DNA from: Rhodobacter sp. SY28-1
GTDB lineage: Bacteria; Pseudomonadota; Alphaproteobacteria; Rhodobacterales; Rhodobacteraceae
Length of the DNA stretch: 64,000 nt
Reading direction: 5' to 3'
NCBI RefSeq assembly: GCF_005222785.1
Contig: NZ_STGH01000005.1
Location: 37,412-101,411 of the forward strand
A model generated the notes under the pieces. The model did no database searches and had not been told where the DNA came from. It was given only the letters and a program-made list of their open reading frames with translations. Positions 26,150 through 35,481 of the stretch are shown in pieces; position 1 is the first letter of the stretch; every line of letters begins with the position of its first letter. Position numbers and translations under genes: made by a program.

Positions 26150-26518
26150 TTAACGCAGCCGGAAGGTCGCGCTGTCGCCCCTGCCCTGGTCGACGGTGAA
26201 GCGGAGTTTCTCGGCCCCCTGCGCCTCGACCAGCTGGCAGTTGTAGTCGATTTCCATGCCGCTCCAATCCATCTCGCGGCAGAAGTAGCCGTCTTTCCAG
26301 GTCCACTGACCGGTGATGCCCCAGCCCATCGCCGAGCCGTCGATGCGGCCGTCGGGCAGGACGTTGAGCGAGAGGTTGTAGAGACCGATCCGCAGCTCGC
26401 GGTCCTTGATGAGATCAAGGAAGCGGTCTTTGTCTTTCACAGGTTCGAAGTCCTCGGCCGCGGCCAGTGGCGGCGCGGCGAGCGTGAGGATGGAAAGCAA
26501 GGCAATCTGGCGCAGCAT
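26150..26518 (-). CDS. Exported protein of unknown function
   Basis: Encodes 122 residues from the ATG at 26518, which has GGGGGACC upstream; an earlier Met at 26575 is less likely. A signal peptide (MLRQIALLSILTLAAPPLAA) leads into a mature part of about 100 residues rich in Trp and Cys (WTWKDGYFCREMDWSGMEIDYNCQLV), suggesting one disulfide and a periplasmic beta-barrel fold. Its end FTVDQGRGDSATFRLR is lipocalin-like in feel, but no family is recognised. It is 60 bases downstream of dapB on the same strand. Confidence 0.72.
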   Translation of the reverse strand: MLRQIALLSILTLAAPPLAAAEDFEPVKDKDRFLDLIKDRELRIGLYNLSLNVLPDGRIDGSAMGWGITGQWTWKDGYFCREMDWSGMEIDYNCQLVEAQGAEKLRFTVDQGRGDSATFRLR

Positions 26519-26578
26519 GAGGTCCCCCGACGTCAGTCTGACGACTGATACGCAGGCGGCTCGCTGCCGGATCACCGG

Positions 26579-27385
26579 TCAGATGCCGAGGACATCCATC
26601 ATGTCGTATTGGCCGGGCTTCTTCCCCTGCCCCCAGAGCGCGGCGCGGAGCGCGCCCCGGGCGAAGATGGAGCGGTCGGTGGCGACGTGGCGCAGGATGA
26701 TGCGCTCACCTTCGCCGGCGAAGATCACGTCATGTTCGCCGACGATGTCGCCGCCGCGGATGGCGGAAAAGCCGATGGTGCCCTTGTGGCGGGCCCCGGT
26801 GATGCCGTCGCGGCCCGAGACCTTGCTGTTGTCAAGCGAGACGCCACGCCCCGCGGCGGCAGCCTGGCCAAGCATGAGCGCGGTGCCCGAGGGGGCGTCG
26901 ACCTTCATGCGGTGGTGGGCTTCGACGATTTCGACGTCCCAGTCAGCATCGAGCGCGGCGGCGACCTTTTCGGTCAGCCTGACAAGGAGGTTGACACCAA
27001 GCGACATGTTCCCGGCGCGGATGATGGTGGCGTGGCGGGCGGCTGCCTCGATCCGGGCGAGATGTTCGGGTTCCAGCCCGGTGGTGCCGATGACGTGGAC
27101 GGCGCGGGCCTGGGCGGCGAGGGCTGCGAATTCCACGGTGGCGGCGGGGGCGGTGAAGTCGATGACGGCTTGCGCCTTGGAGAAGGCCTCCAGTGCGTCG
27201 TCGGTGACCTTCACGCCGATGGGGTTGCCGCCCATCGCCTCGCCCACGTCGCGGCCGATCCAGGGATGGCCCGCCCGTTCGACGCAGGCCGCGAGGCGGA
27301 GCTTGTCGGACCCTTGCGAGAGGCGGATCAAGGTCTGCCCCATGCGGCCCGAGGCCCCTGTCACCACCAGTCCCGGCTGATCCAT
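26579..27385 (-). CDS. dapB: 4-hydroxy-tetrahydrodipicolinate reductase
   Basis: DapB reduces 4-hydroxy-tetrahydrodipicolinate with NAD(P)H in lysine and DAP synthesis. From the ATG at 27385 the protein has 268 residues, the usual length. It shows the Rossmann motif [16 protein letters not shown], the [11 protein letters not shown] segment, the substrate-binding [19 protein letters not shown] and the C-terminal [28 protein letters not shown]. It sits 95 bases from the divergent rbfA start. DapD and DapE are also in the window. Confidence 0.97.
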   Translation of the reverse strand: MDQPGLVVTGASGRMGQTLIRLSQGSDKLRLAACVERAGHPWIGRDVGEAMGGNPIGVKVTDDALEAFSKAQAVIDFTAPAATVEFAALAAQARAVHVIGTTGLEPEHLARIEAAARHATIIRAGNMSLGVNLLVRLTEKVAAALDADWDVEIVEAHHRMKVDAPSGTALMLGQAAAAGRGVSLDNSKVSGRDGITGARHKGTIGFSAIRGGDIVGEHDVIFAGEGERIILRHVATDRSIFARGALRAALWGQGKKPGQYDMMDVLGI

Positions 27386-27480
27386 TGCCTTGTCCCCCGT
27401 TTCAGCCCCGTCTAGCCGGTTCGCGCGGGCGTGAGAAGCCCGGCGTTGCGGGCGGGTGCGAAAGGGCATAAAGGGGCGGC

Positions 27481-27894
27481 ATGGGGAACAAGCGCTTCAA
27501 TACCGGGTCCGGCCCGTCGCAACGCCAGTTGAGGGTGGGCGAACTGATCCGCCGCACGCTGTCTGACGTGCTGAACCGGGCCGAGATCCATGATCCGGAA
27601 CTGAACGCGATGTCGATCACGGTGGGCGAGGTGTCCTGCTCGCCCGACCTGAAAGTGGCGACGGTCTATGTGATGCCGCTGATGGGGTCGGTGCCGGTCG
27701 AGAATGCGATCGCGGCGCTGGCGCGGAACAAGGCCGAGCTGCGGCATCGGGTGGCGTCGGAGCTGACGCTGAAATACGCGCCCGACCTGCGGTTCCGCCC
27801 GGACGAGACGTTCGACCGGCTGGACGAGACGCGGCGGCTGTTTGCCGACCCCGCGGTGCAGCGCGACCTTGATGCGGCGGACGACGAGGAATGA
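27481..27894 (+). CDS. rbfA: 30S ribosome-binding factor A
   Basis: RbfA is a KH-fold protein that matures the 16S 5' end and is needed for cold adaptation. Encodes 137 residues, with [49 protein letters not shown] and the C-terminal [24 protein letters not shown] typical of the family. The stop overlaps the DUF2233 gene by four bases, and truB follows; rbfA-truB is a common pairing, here with one gene inserted. Confidence 0.96.
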   Translation: MGNKRFNTGSGPSQRQLRVGELIRRTLSDVLNRAEIHDPELNAMSITVGEVSCSPDLKVATVYVMPLMGSVPVENAIAALARNKAELRHRVASELTLKYAPDLRFRPDETFDRLDETRRLFADPAVQRDLDAADDEE

Positions 27895-28613
27895 GGCTGC
27901 TTGCTGCGGTTCTTATGCTGGCGCCGGTGGCGGCAGTGGCGGCGGAGTGCCGGGATACCACGTTTGAGGGTGCGTCCTACACGGTCTGCGAAGTGCAGGC
28001 GGGTGAGGACCTGCGGCTGTTCCATTCCGGGCCGGATGGGGCCTATGGCAGTTTCCGCAACGTCGACGAGGCGCTGGGGGCCGAGGGCGGCGCCTTGGGC
28101 TTTGCGATGAATGCGGGGATGTATCACCGCGACCTGGCCCCCGTCGGGCTGTATGTCGAGGACGGGGTCGAGGTGTCCAAGCTGGTGACGCGGGACGGGC
28201 CGGGGAATTTCGGGCTGTTGCCGAACGGGGTGTTCTGCATCGGCGAGGGCTTCCGGGTGGTGGAGAGTCGCAGCTTCAAGAAGACACGGCCAGAGTGTCG
28301 CTATGCCACGCAGTCGGGGCCGATGCTGGTCATCAAGGGGAAGCTGCATCCGAAGATCTTGCCCGGGAGTGACTCGACCTTTGTCCGGAACGGCGTGGGG
28401 GTCAGCGAGGACGGACAGCGGGCCGTGTTCGTGATTTCCAACGACGCGGTGAACTTTCATGCCTTCGCGCGGTTCTTCCGCGATGAGCTTGGGCTGCCGG
28501 ATGCGCTGTATTTCGACGGCAACATCTCGCGGCTTTATGCGCCGCAGCTGAACCGCCATGACGGGGGGTTCCCGATGGGGCCGATCGTCGGCACCGTGGT
28601 TCCGAGGGGCTGA
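27891..28613 (+). CDS. Phosphodiester glycosidase-like protein (NAGPA/DUF2233)
   Basis: Encodes 240 residues with a signal peptide ([19 protein letters not shown]), so periplasmic. The NAGPA/DUF2233 domain is recognisable by [24 protein letters not shown], the [15 protein letters not shown] region and [16 protein letters not shown]. Known members remove GlcNAc from phosphodiesters (human uncovering enzyme) or degrade glycans; the bacterial substrate is unknown. It is inserted between rbfA and truB, linked to both by overlapping stop/start codons (ATGA and TGATG). Confidence 0.9.
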   Translation: MRLLAAVLMLAPVAAVAAECRDTTFEGASYTVCEVQAGEDLRLFHSGPDGAYGSFRNVDEALGAEGGALGFAMNAGMYHRDLAPVGLYVEDGVEVSKLVTRDGPGNFGLLPNGVFCIGEGFRVVESRSFKKTRPECRYATQSGPMLVIKGKLHPKILPGSDSTFVRNGVGVSEDGQRAVFVISNDAVNFHAFARFFRDELGLPDALYFDGNISRLYAPQLNRHDGGFPMGPIVGTVVPRG

Positions 28614-29515
28614 TGGGACGCGTGAAGAAAGGCCGGGCGGTCAGCGGGTGGCTGATCGTGGACAAGCCCGCCGGGGTGACCTCGACTGCCGTCGTGAACA
28701 AGGTGAAATGGGCGCTGTCGGCGCAGAAGGCGGGGCATGCGGGGACGCTGGACCCGGATGCGACGGGGGTGCTGGCGGTGGCTTTGGGGGAGGCCACGAA
28801 GACCATTCCCTACATCACGGATGCGCTGAAGTGCTACAGGTTCCGGGTGGTGCTGGGGGCGGCGACGGATACCGATGATGCCTCGGGTTCGGTGATCGCG
28901 ACGTCGCCGGAGCGGCCCTCGGATGATGAGATCGAGGCGGCCTTGGGCGCGTTCCGGGGGCAGATTAGCCAAGTCCCGCCGCAGTATTCGGCGGTGAAGG
29001 TGGATGGCGAGCGGGCCTATGACCTGGCGCGCGAGGGCGAGGTGATGGACCTTGCCGCGCGGCCCTTGTGGGTGGAAAGCCTGCTGGTTCTGGGCCGTCC
29101 GGATGCGGATCACGTCGATCTGGAGATGGTCTGCGGCAAGGGAGGCTATGTGCGATCCATCGCGCGGGACCTTGGGGCGGCTTTGGGCTGTCTGGGGCAT
29201 GTTGAATGGCTGCGACGCGAATGGTCGGGGCCGTTCCGGGCGGATCAGGGCGTGACGCTGGAGACGGTGGAAGCCGAGGCGAAGTCCGACGCGCTGGACG
29301 CGCGGCTGCTGCCGCTGGAGCTGGGGCTCACCGACCTGCCAGAGTTCCGGGCAACTCCGGAGGGTGCAGCGCGGCTGCGAAACGGCAATCCGGGGCAGGT
29401 GATCGGGCATGCCGACTGGGGCACCGAGGGCTGGGCTTCTCTGGATGGGTTGGCCGTGGCCGTGGGGCATTACCGGGGGGGCGAGTTGCATCCGAGCCGG
29501 GTATTCAATCGGTAG
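28613..29515 (+). CDS. truB: tRNA pseudouridine-55 synthase
   Basis: TruB makes pseudouridine 55 in the T-loop of tRNAs. Encodes 300 residues. The catalytic Asp47 is in [14 protein letters not shown]. Other family blocks are [54 protein letters not shown] and [19 protein letters not shown]-like C-terminal segment follows. The start shares one base with the DUF2233 stop. Confidence 0.97.
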   Translation: MGRVKKGRAVSGWLIVDKPAGVTSTAVVNKVKWALSAQKAGHAGTLDPDATGVLAVALGEATKTIPYITDALKCYRFRVVLGAATDTDDASGSVIATSPERPSDDEIEAALGAFRGQISQVPPQYSAVKVDGERAYDLAREGEVMDLAARPLWVESLLVLGRPDADHVDLEMVCGKGGYVRSIARDLGAALGCLGHVEWLRREWSGPFRADQGVTLETVEAEAKSDALDARLLPLELGLTDLPEFRATPEGAARLRNGNPGQVIGHADWGTEGWASLDGLAVAVGHYRGGELHPSRVFNR

Positions 29516-29560
29516 GCGCGGCGGCGAAGGTCGAACCAGTTCAAGGTTCGGTTCTCCACC

Positions 29561-29579
29561 ACCTTCCACGCGGGAAGGT
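29561..29579 (+). terminator. Weak hairpin after truB
   Basis: ACCTTCC and GGAAGGT form a 7-base stem around ACGCG, 46 bases past the truB stop. There is no U-tract after it on the plus strand, so it is at best a weak or factor-assisted end. Confidence 0.3.
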
Positions 29580-29598
29580 CAGTGACCTGACAAGGCTC

Positions 29599-30027
29599 TC
29601 ACTCGACCGGCGGAAGCAGGTCGGGGTTCCAGACGATTTCCCACAGGTGACCATCGGGGTCACGGAAATAGCTCGCGTAGCCGCCGTAGAACGTGTCCTG
29701 CGCCGATTTTATGATCTCGGCACCCGCGCGCGCCGCAGCGGTCATGCAGGCATCGACTTCTTCCCGTCGTGCCACGTTGTGCCCGATGGAGATGGCGGTC
29801 GAACTGACCGGTGTGATTGGCAATCCGGTATCATGGGAAAGATCGACCTGTGCCCAGAGGGCAAGTTTCAGACCGCCTGACAGGTCGAAGAAGGCGACGG
29901 AGCCGTGCTCGAACTCCTGTCCGACGATGCCGTTCGTCGGAAGTCCGAGACCATCGCGGTAAAAGGCAACCGATCGTTGGAGATCGGCAACGCCAAGGGT
30001 CAGAACGCTAATTCTGGGTTTCATCAT
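29599..30027 (-). CDS. VOC-family glyoxalase-like protein
   Basis: Encodes 142 residues with two beta-alpha-beta-beta-beta repeats of the vicinal-oxygen-chelate fold: VLTLGVADLQRSVAFYRDGLGLP at the start and YASYFRDPDGHLWEIVWNPDLLP at the end, with the C-terminal Glu that often binds metal. Members include glyoxalases, dioxygenases and antibiotic-resistance proteins; the substrate is not readable. It stands alone, convergent with truB. Confidence 0.88.
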   Translation of the reverse strand: MMKPRISVLTLGVADLQRSVAFYRDGLGLPTNGIVGQEFEHGSVAFFDLSGGLKLALWAQVDLSHDTGLPITPVSSTAISIGHNVARREEVDACMTAAARAGAEIIKSAQDTFYGGYASYFRDPDGHLWEIVWNPDLLPPVE

Positions 30028-30306
30028 ACGGCCTTTCTATCGGCACCTGCACCGCGCAGACGCCTTGATAGTCTTGGGCCGTTGGGTCGCAACGGAAGGA
30101 CCCGGGATACGGGGGCCGGGCCAACCGTCCCGTGCCTAACCTGTTTCAGACCCGCCTTTGATAGGCCGGGCGGCGTAAGGGGTCAACGGTGACGCCGGTA
30201 AGGAGAGCTGCACCTGAGCCGGGGGTTCAATCGCTGGAACGGGCCGGGACTGCCAATTTCACTTTGGGCCTGATGACGACGTGGTCTTCACATTCCAGGT
30301 GACGGT
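30028..30306. other. Gene-free stretch of 279 bases
   Basis: No gene, clear terminator or strong promoter is visible in this stretch between two minus-strand genes. Weak inverted patches such as GACGCCGGTAAGG near 30190 do not form a convincing structure. Confidence 0.4.
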
Positions 30307-31029
30307 TCAGTTGACCGAGACTGGCAGGATTGGCTCGCCAGAGAAGCGAGGTGGGGAAAATTCGCGGAGCAATTTTTCCTTTATCGCCCGTGGGTAGTCC
30401 TGAAAATTGATGATCGCCAAGCCGAAGGCACCTGGGCCACGCAAGACCTCCGAGTTGAAATAGCGCCAGATGTACGAGTTGGTTTCCCCGCCGATGACCA
30501 GCGCATTGACAGTAACGTCAGCGGAAGGATTCCCGGCGTAGAACTCGGCTGGGGTCATCCCGTCGCTGCTGTATCCGTCACTGGACAGGTCAATGACCTT
30601 TCGAGCGCAGTCGGGACCGCTTTCAAGAAGATCAAAGGAGAAGGCCAGAGCCGACCCTAGTCCGGTCTTCTGTCCAGTACCCCCGCGCTGGTGGCGTTCC
30701 AGAGATTCGGCAAATCCTTCGATGTCCTCGCGAGACCGGAGCACGGACCAGTCATGGACGATCTTCTGGTGCTTCCGATCGCCCCATTCGAAAGCGATCA
30801 AGGCAACGGGGGGGGCTTGGGCAAGAATGGTTGCCTGAATCTCTTCACTTCTCAAGGCCGCTGCGGTTCCTTGGAACGCAAGGTCGAAATCGGCGGTGCT
30901 CATGCTTTTCGACGCGTCCATCGCCAGCACGAGTGCCAGACTGCAATGCTCGGCGGAGGCTTCTGTCCCGCCTGAGCTGAGCGCGACGGCAAACCCGAAG
31001 ACCGTGGAACGTGCTGACCAGATTCCCAT
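30307..31029 (-). CDS. DUF1194 von Willebrand A-like secreted protein
   Basis: Encodes 240 residues. A signal peptide (about residues 1-26, ending EASAEH) is followed by a von Willebrand factor A-like domain: LALVLAMDASKSMS, in which Asp38, Ser40 and Ser42 form the metal-ion-dependent adhesion site DxSxS, then KVIDLSSDGYSSDGMTP. DUF1194 proteins are common in Rhodobacterales, with no established function; metal-dependent binding of a protein partner in the periplasm is likely. It is transcribed alone. Confidence 0.9.
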   Translation of the reverse strand: MGIWSARSTVFGFAVALSSGGTEASAEHCSLALVLAMDASKSMSTADFDLAFQGTAAALRSEEIQATILAQAPPVALIAFEWGDRKHQKIVHDWSVLRSREDIEGFAESLERHQRGGTGQKTGLGSALAFSFDLLESGPDCARKVIDLSSDGYSSDGMTPAEFYAGNPSADVTVNALVIGGETNSYIWRYFNSEVLRGPGAFGLAIINFQDYPRAIKEKLLREFSPPRFSGEPILPVSVN

Positions 31030-31184
31030 GAAGCGGCCCCATCAAGACTGGCAAGTCTTCAGGACAGATGACGACACTTAGGTTCGGCTTGTGTCCGCAC
31101 CCTATCATGAGTTCGCCGTCCCCGACGACATGAATACTGTCGTCGCTTTGGCGGGTTGACCTGATCGGGCAAGATAACAAAGCA

Positions 31185-31212
31185 AAAGGCCCTGCGTTGC
31201 CGCAGGGCCTTT
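31185..31212 (-). terminator. Rho-independent terminator after rpmI-rplT
   Basis: AAAGGCCCTGC and GCAGGGCCTTT form an 11-base perfect stem around a six-base loop, 23 bases past the rplT stop. On the minus strand it is followed by TTTTGCTTTGTT, a U-rich tract. Confidence 0.85.
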
Positions 31213-31234
31213 CGTCAATCGTGGACCGATCCGA

Positions 31235-31597
31235 TCAGGCCAGCGCGGCCTTCGCCTGGCCGGCGATGGCGTTGAACGCCTCGGGCTCGTGGACTGCCAG
31301 ATCGGCGAGGACCTTGCGGTCAACTTCGATCCCTGCCTTGGTCAGACCGTTGATCAGGCGCGAGTAGGTCATCTCGGCGTCGAACAGACGGACGGCAGCG
31401 TTGATGCGCTGGATCCACAGGGCGCGGAACTGACGCTTGCGGACCTTGCGGTCGCGGGTCGCGTACTGGTTGGCCTTGTCGACAGCCTGGGTGGCGGTGC
31501 GGAAGTTCGTAGAGCGGGCGGCGTAATAGCCCGAAGCAGCCTTGATCACCTTGCGGTGACGGGCATGCGTGACCTTGCCGGATTTGACGCGGGACAT
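31235..31597 (-). CDS. rplT: 50S ribosomal protein L20
   Basis: Encodes 120 residues, typical length for bL20. Recognisable by [59 protein letters not shown] and [24 protein letters not shown]. It binds 23S rRNA early in large-subunit assembly. A good ribosome binding site (AAGGAGAA) precedes the ATG. It lies 12 bases after rpmI. The usual partner infC is not directly upstream; a small membrane protein gene is. Confidence 0.98.
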   Translation of the reverse strand: MSRVKSGKVTHARHRKVIKAASGYYAARSTNFRTATQAVDKANQYATRDRKVRKRQFRALWIQRINAAVRLFDAEMTYSRLINGLTKAGIEVDRKVLADLAVHEPEAFNAIAGQAKAALA

Positions 31598-31609
31598 CTG
31601 ATGTTCTCC

Positions 31610-31810
31610 TTACCGGTCGTAGGGCATGTATTTTTTGACGATCTTCGCGTCGCTGTCGTCCAGGATCATGGTCCCGGCCGAGTTGCGGACGAATTTCGCC
31701 GTGCGTTTGATCATGCCGTGGCGCTTGCCGGCGGGACCGGCCTTCACCCGACCGGAGGCCGTGAAGCTGAAGCGCTTCTTCGCCGCCGACTTGGTCTTCA
31801 TCTTGGGCAT
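31610..31810 (-). CDS. rpmI: 50S ribosomal protein L35
   Basis: Encodes 66 residues from the ATG at 31810, preceded by GGAGATGGAA. Matches bL35 throughout: [20 protein letters not shown], then [22 protein letters not shown]. It is the first gene of the rpmI-rplT operon and sits downstream of a promoter at 31881-31909. The longer open frame upstream is not coding. Confidence 0.97.
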   Translation of the reverse strand: MPKMKTKSAAKKRFSFTASGRVKAGPAGKRHGMIKRTAKFVRNSAGTMILDDSDAKIVKKYMPYDR

Positions 31811-31880
31811 TTCCATCTCCGTGGTTTCAGGCACGACTCGGCATGCCACGTCTGGCCGGCCGTGCAGGTAAGAAGCCGCC

Positions 31881-31909
31881 CCTATAGGGGCAGCCAAGAA
31901 AAGGTGCAA
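31881..31909 (-). promoter_or_regulatory. Sigma-70-type promoter of rpmI-rplT
   Basis: On the minus strand a TTGCAC -35 (complement of 31904-31909) and a TATAGG -10 (complement of 31881-31886) are spaced by 17 bases. The -10 is part of a 14-base palindrome GCCCCTATAGGGGC (31878-31891). That leaves a leader of about 65-70 bases before L35, a length that could support L20-type feedback, though no clear L20-binding structure is seen. Confidence 0.6.
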
Positions 31910-31929
31910 GGGGCCAAGTGGGTTGGGGC

Positions 31930-32160
31930 TTACTGGAAGAAGCTGACGATGACCTTGACCATCACGCCCGGCACCTCGTTGAAGGCGTAGCCCCCGGGCT
32001 TGGTCATCAGGGCCGAGACGATCATCCCCAAAGCCGCAATCGTCATGATCGCCCCAAGGCGAGGCACGCGGCTTTCAACCCAGGCAGAGAGGAGCGAGGG
32101 GATGGAGAGGACCAGAAGGATGATCCCGACCGTCAGGAGCAGATCAACATCGGCGTCCAT
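31930..32160 (-). CDS. Small membrane protein of unknown function
   Basis: Encodes 76 residues with two hydrophobic helices (about 7-25 and 36-53) connected by a short polar loop ([11 protein letters not shown]) and a C-terminal amphipathic stretch ([11 protein letters not shown]). It has no known domain. It lies 34 bases downstream of pyk and upstream of the L35 promoter, on the minus strand, and may be cotranscribed with pyk. The short length, good hydrophobic pattern and orientation suggest that it is real. Confidence 0.72.
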   Translation of the reverse strand: MDADVDLLLTVGIILLVLSIPSLLSAWVESRVPRLGAIMTIAALGMIVSALMTKPGGYAFNEVPGVMVKVIVSFFQ

Positions 32161-32194
32161 GACCCCTCGCGCGCGAGTTTGCCTGAGTTTCAGT

Positions 32195-33640
32195 CTACTC
32201 TGGGTCGACGCGCGAGATCAACCGTTCGTCGCAGGGGGCCACACGCAGGATGTTCGTCGTGCCCTTGACGTTGAACGGCACGCCAGCGGTGACGACGATC
32301 TGGTCTTCCTCGGTCGCGAAGCCATCGGCCCGGGCAGCACCGACTGCGGCCAGAACGGCGCCTTTGAAGCGGTCCTGCGGCGGGGTAATCACGCAATGCG
32401 TGCCCCAGGTCAGGGCCAGGCGGCGGGCAGTGGACAAGAGCGGCGTCAGCGCAAGGATCGCCACATGCGGGCGTTCGCGGGCGACGAGGCTGGCGGTGGT
32501 GCCGGTCTGGCTGAAGCAGCAGATCGCCTTGATGTTGGTGGCTTCGGCGATTTCGCGTGCGGCGGCGACGATGCCGTCGGCAACCGATTCGCGGCGGACC
32601 TGGCGGCTCGCTTCGATGACCGAGCGGTAGGTCGGGTCCTTCTCGACGCTCATCGCCACGTTGTTCATCGTGGTCACGGCCTCGATCGGGTATTTTCCGG
32701 CGGCGGATTCAGCCGAGAGCATGATGGCGTCGGCGCCTTCGTAGATCGCGGTGGCGACATCGGAGACTTCGGCGCGCGTCGGAACGGGCGATTCGATCAT
32801 CGATTCCAGCATCTGGGTAGCGACGATCACCGGCTTTGCGGCGGCGCGGGCCCCACGGACCAGACGCTTCTGGATCGGGGGAACCGAGGTCACGGGCAGC
32901 TCTACGCCCAGGTCGCCGCGGGCCACCATGATCCCGTCCGAGACTTGCAGGATGGCGTCATAGGCCTTCACGGCGGCGGGCTTCTCGATCTTGGACAGGA
33001 TCGCGGCGCGGCCCTTGGCCAGGGTGCGGGCCTCGATCACGTCTTCGGGGCGCTGCACGAAGGAGAGTGCGAGCCAGTCGACGCCCAGTTCGCAGGCGAA
33101 TTCAAGGTCGCCGCGATCCTTTTCCGACAGCGCCGCAACGGGCAGGACCACGTCAGGGACGTTCACGCCCTTGCGGTTGGAAATGGTGCCGCCGACGGTC
33201 ACGGTACAATCGGCGAAGTCCTTGCCGCAGGCGTTCACATGCAGGCGGATCTTGCCGTCGTTGACCAGAAGCGAGGTGCCGGGTTCCAGCGCCGCGAAGA
33301 TTTCCGGGTGCGGCAGGTTCACGCGCTTGGCGTCGCCGGGGGCGGTGGAGAGGTCCATGCGGAAGGCCGCGCCTTCGACCAGTTCCTCGGAGCCGTTGGC
33401 GAAGACACCGACACGGAGTTTCGGGCCCTGCAGGTCGGCGAGGATGCCGATCGGGCGGCCAAGGTCCTTTTCGACCTGGCGGATGATCTCGTGCCGCTTG
33501 GCGATGTCCTCATGGACACCGTGGCTCATGTTCAGGCGGAACACGTCGGCTCCCGCCTCGAACAGGGCGCGGATCATCTCGTAGGTCGAAGATGCCGGGC
33601 CAAGCGTGGCCACAATCTTCACGTTGCGGTGGCGGCGCAT
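32195..33640 (-). CDS. pyk: Pyruvate kinase
   Basis: Converts phosphoenolpyruvate and ADP to pyruvate and ATP in the last step of glycolysis. Encodes 481 residues from the ATG at 33640, which has AGGAGG six bases upstream; the Met two codons earlier has no room for a ribosome binding site. Family blocks: KIVATLGPASST, LRLNMSHG (substrate and K+ site), ILSKIEKPAAVKAYD with the catalytic Lys, MVARGDLGVELP, the signature TQMLESMIESPVPTRAEVSDVATAI and the C-terminal allosteric domain. It diverges from the N-formylglutamate amidohydrolase gene. Confidence 0.98.
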   Translation of the reverse strand: MRRHRNVKIVATLGPASSTYEMIRALFEAGADVFRLNMSHGVHEDIAKRHEIIRQVEKDLGRPIGILADLQGPKLRVGVFANGSEELVEGAAFRMDLSTAPGDAKRVNLPHPEIFAALEPGTSLLVNDGKIRLHVNACGKDFADCTVTVGGTISNRKGVNVPDVVLPVAALSEKDRGDLEFACELGVDWLALSFVQRPEDVIEARTLAKGRAAILSKIEKPAAVKAYDAILQVSDGIMVARGDLGVELPVTSVPPIQKRLVRGARAAAKPVIVATQMLESMIESPVPTRAEVSDVATAIYEGADAIMLSAESAAGKYPIEAVTTMNNVAMSVEKDPTYRSVIEASRQVRRESVADGIVAAAREIAEATNIKAICCFSQTGTTASLVARERPHVAILALTPLLSTARRLALTWGTHCVITPPQDRFKGAVLAAVGAARADGFATEEDQIVVTAGVPFNVKGTTNILRVAPCDERLISRVDPE

Positions 33641-33841
33641 CGCCATCCTCCTGCTGATAAGTTCCGGTCATGTGGGCCGCGTGCCTTATGGACCAAGTCG
33701 GGCCATCCCGCAACGCCCGGTTCCCGTGCGGGGGGTCCAAAATTTTCCGGCGCAAGAATTTGTGGCAGATGCCGGGTAGGCGGGGGTTGCTGGCATCGGG
33801 CGGCAAGCGCGGCTAGAAGCAGGGAAGAAGCGGGGGCAGGC

Positions 33842-34570
33842 ATGGCGTTCAGGATCGAGGGTGAGGATCGCAAGGGCCGCTGGCTGGTGACCTGCGACCA
33901 CGCGTCGAACCGGGTGCCGGAGTGGGTGAACGGGGGCGACCTCGGGATACCGCCCGAGGACATGGGCCGACACATCGCCTGGGATGTGGGTGCGGCGGGC
34001 GTGGCGTCCGAACTGGGACGGCTGCTGGACAGCCCGGTGATCCTGTCGGACTTCAGCCGTCTGGTGATCGACCCGAACCGGGGCGAGGACGATCCGACCT
34101 TGGTGATGAAGCTGTATGACGGGACGATCATCCCGGCGAACCGGCATATCACGGCGGCGGGCGTGGAGGAGCGGCTAGACCGGCTGTATCGCCCCTATCA
34201 CGCAGTCTACGCGCGGCTGGCGGCTTTGCGACCTGACCGGGTTATCGTGGCAGTACATTCGTTCACGCCGTGTCTTCGGGGACGTGCGCCCCGGCCATGG
34301 CATGTGGGGGTGCTGTATTCCCGTCTGGACGAGAGGTTCTCGAAACCGCTGATCGAGCGTCTGCAGGCCGAGACCGATCTCTGCATCGGGGACAACGAAC
34401 CCTATTCGGGCCACCTTCCGGGGGATGCCATCGACCGGCATGCCTTGCGGCTGGGGCGGCACAACACACTTATAGAAGTGCGGAATGATCTGATCGGGAC
34501 GCCCGCCGAGCAGTCCCATTGGGCGGGGCGGCTGGCGGTGATCCTGGGCGAAGTGCTGGAGGGGATATGA
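33842..34570 (+). CDS. N-formylglutamate amidohydrolase family protein
   Basis: Encodes 242 residues. The family blocks are LVTCDHASNRVPEW near the start, GRHIAWDVGAAGVASELGRLLDSPVILSDFSRLVIDPNR and VIVAVHSFTPC. Known members release formate from N-formylglutamate, the last step of one histidine-degradation route, or hydrolyse similar N-formyl or acyl bonds. No hut genes are in the window, so the role here is uncertain. The frame is open far upstream, but that part is antisense to pyk. It is followed immediately by the DUF1244 gene. Confidence 0.9.
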   Translation: MAFRIEGEDRKGRWLVTCDHASNRVPEWVNGGDLGIPPEDMGRHIAWDVGAAGVASELGRLLDSPVILSDFSRLVIDPNRGEDDPTLVMKLYDGTIIPANRHITAAGVEERLDRLYRPYHAVYARLAALRPDRVIVAVHSFTPCLRGRAPRPWHVGVLYSRLDERFSKPLIERLQAETDLCIGDNEPYSGHLPGDAIDRHALRLGRHNTLIEVRNDLIGTPAEQSHWAGRLAVILGEVLEGI

Positions 34571-34893
34571 TGGACGACCAAACGCGGATCGAGTTGGAAG
34601 CGGCGGCCTTCCGCGCGCTGGTGCATCACCTGATGGTCAAGCGGCCCGAGGTGCAGAACATCGACCTGATGAACCTGGGCGGCTTCTGCCGGAACTGCCT
34701 GTCGCGCTGGTATCAGGAAGCCGCCGCCGAGCGCGGGATCGAGATGACGAAGGATGAGGCGCGCGAGGTGGTCTACGGGATGCCTTATGCGGATTGGGTC
34801 GCGCAGAACCAGACCGAGGCGGATGCGGGCAAGAAGGCTGCGTTCGAAGTCGCGTTCCGCGAGAACGTGACCGGGTCGAAATCCGGCGTCTGA
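34570..34893 (+). CDS. DUF1244 domain protein
   Basis: Encodes 107 residues. The DUF1244 pattern is clear: AFRALVHHLMVKRPEVQNIDLMNLGGFCRNCLSRWY, with conserved His pair and two Cys that could bind metal, then DEAREVVYGMPYADW. It is cytosolic and of unknown function. Two Met codons overlap the upstream stop (34567 and 34570); the second leaves the better gap to GAGGGG. It is coupled to the amidohydrolase gene and is followed by a methyltransferase gene two bases after its stop. Confidence 0.86.
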   Translation: MDDQTRIELEAAAFRALVHHLMVKRPEVQNIDLMNLGGFCRNCLSRWYQEAAAERGIEMTKDEAREVVYGMPYADWVAQNQTEADAGKKAAFEVAFRENVTGSKSGV

Positions 34894-34894
34894 C

Positions 34895-35320
34895 ATGCGC
34901 GCCTCGGACAGGATCCGGGAGTTTGTCGAGGCCTTGCCGCTACGCCCAGGCCTGAGGGTGCTGGAGATCGGCTGCGGTCCGGGGGTGGCCGCGCGGCTGG
35001 TGGCCGCAAGGGTCGCACCGGGGCTGGTCCTGGCCATCGACCGTTCGGCCACGGCGGTCGCGCAGGCGCGGGCAGGCTCGGCGGCAGAGATCGCGGCGGG
35101 GGTGTTGCAGATCCGGCAAACTGCGGTGGAGGATTTCGCGCTGGAGCCGGGCGAGGCGCGGTTTGATCTGGCCTTCGCGATGCGGGTGGGGGTTCTGGAC
35201 GGGCGGCATCCGGAGTTGGAAGCGCGAGCCTTGGCGCGAATTGCGACAGCGTTGGCGCAAAAGGGTCGACTTTTCATCGACGGTGGCGATCCGCTGCGCG
35301 AGATTTCGCTGTCGCGCTGA
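34895..35320 (+). CDS. Small class I SAM-dependent methyltransferase
   Basis: Encodes 141 residues. Motif I is VLEIGCGPGVAARL and a motif II-like LVLAIDRSATAVAQAR follows; motif IV would be FDLAFAMRVGVLDG. At about 140 residues it lacks the C-terminal half of standard class I enzymes, so it may be a minimal or partial methyltransferase. The substrate is unknown. It is the last gene of the amidohydrolase-DUF1244 unit and is followed by a strong hairpin. Confidence 0.78.
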   Translation: MRASDRIREFVEALPLRPGLRVLEIGCGPGVAARLVAARVAPGLVLAIDRSATAVAQARAGSAAEIAAGVLQIRQTAVEDFALEPGEARFDLAFAMRVGVLDGRHPELEARALARIATALAQKGRLFIDGGDPLREISLSR

Positions 35321-35327
35321 CCCCCGT

Positions 35328-35350
35328 AAGGTGGGCCTTAGGCCCACCTT
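35328..35350 (+). terminator. Hairpin after the methyltransferase gene
   Basis: AAGGTGGGCC and GGCCCACCTT form a perfect 10-base stem with a TTA loop, eight bases past the stop. There is no U-tract directly after, so it may be a factor-dependent end or a repeat of the kind often seen between genes in this group. TTTTTT occurs about 55 bases later. Confidence 0.55.
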
Positions 35351-35481
35351 GCCGACCGGGCGGAAAAGCCACAGGGCGTGCCTCAAGCGCCTCACCAAGC
35401 AGGGTTTTTTGTGGACCTGACGCGCCCGCCCGGCTATCGTCCGGTCAAACGGGGCGAACAGACCCTGCGATTGAGGCAGTA

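Noticed and set aside
32000..33841. Long in-frame extension upstream of the N-formylglutamate amidohydrolase
   Set aside because: It is antisense to pyk and adds no recognisable domain; the family start fits the ATG at 33842.
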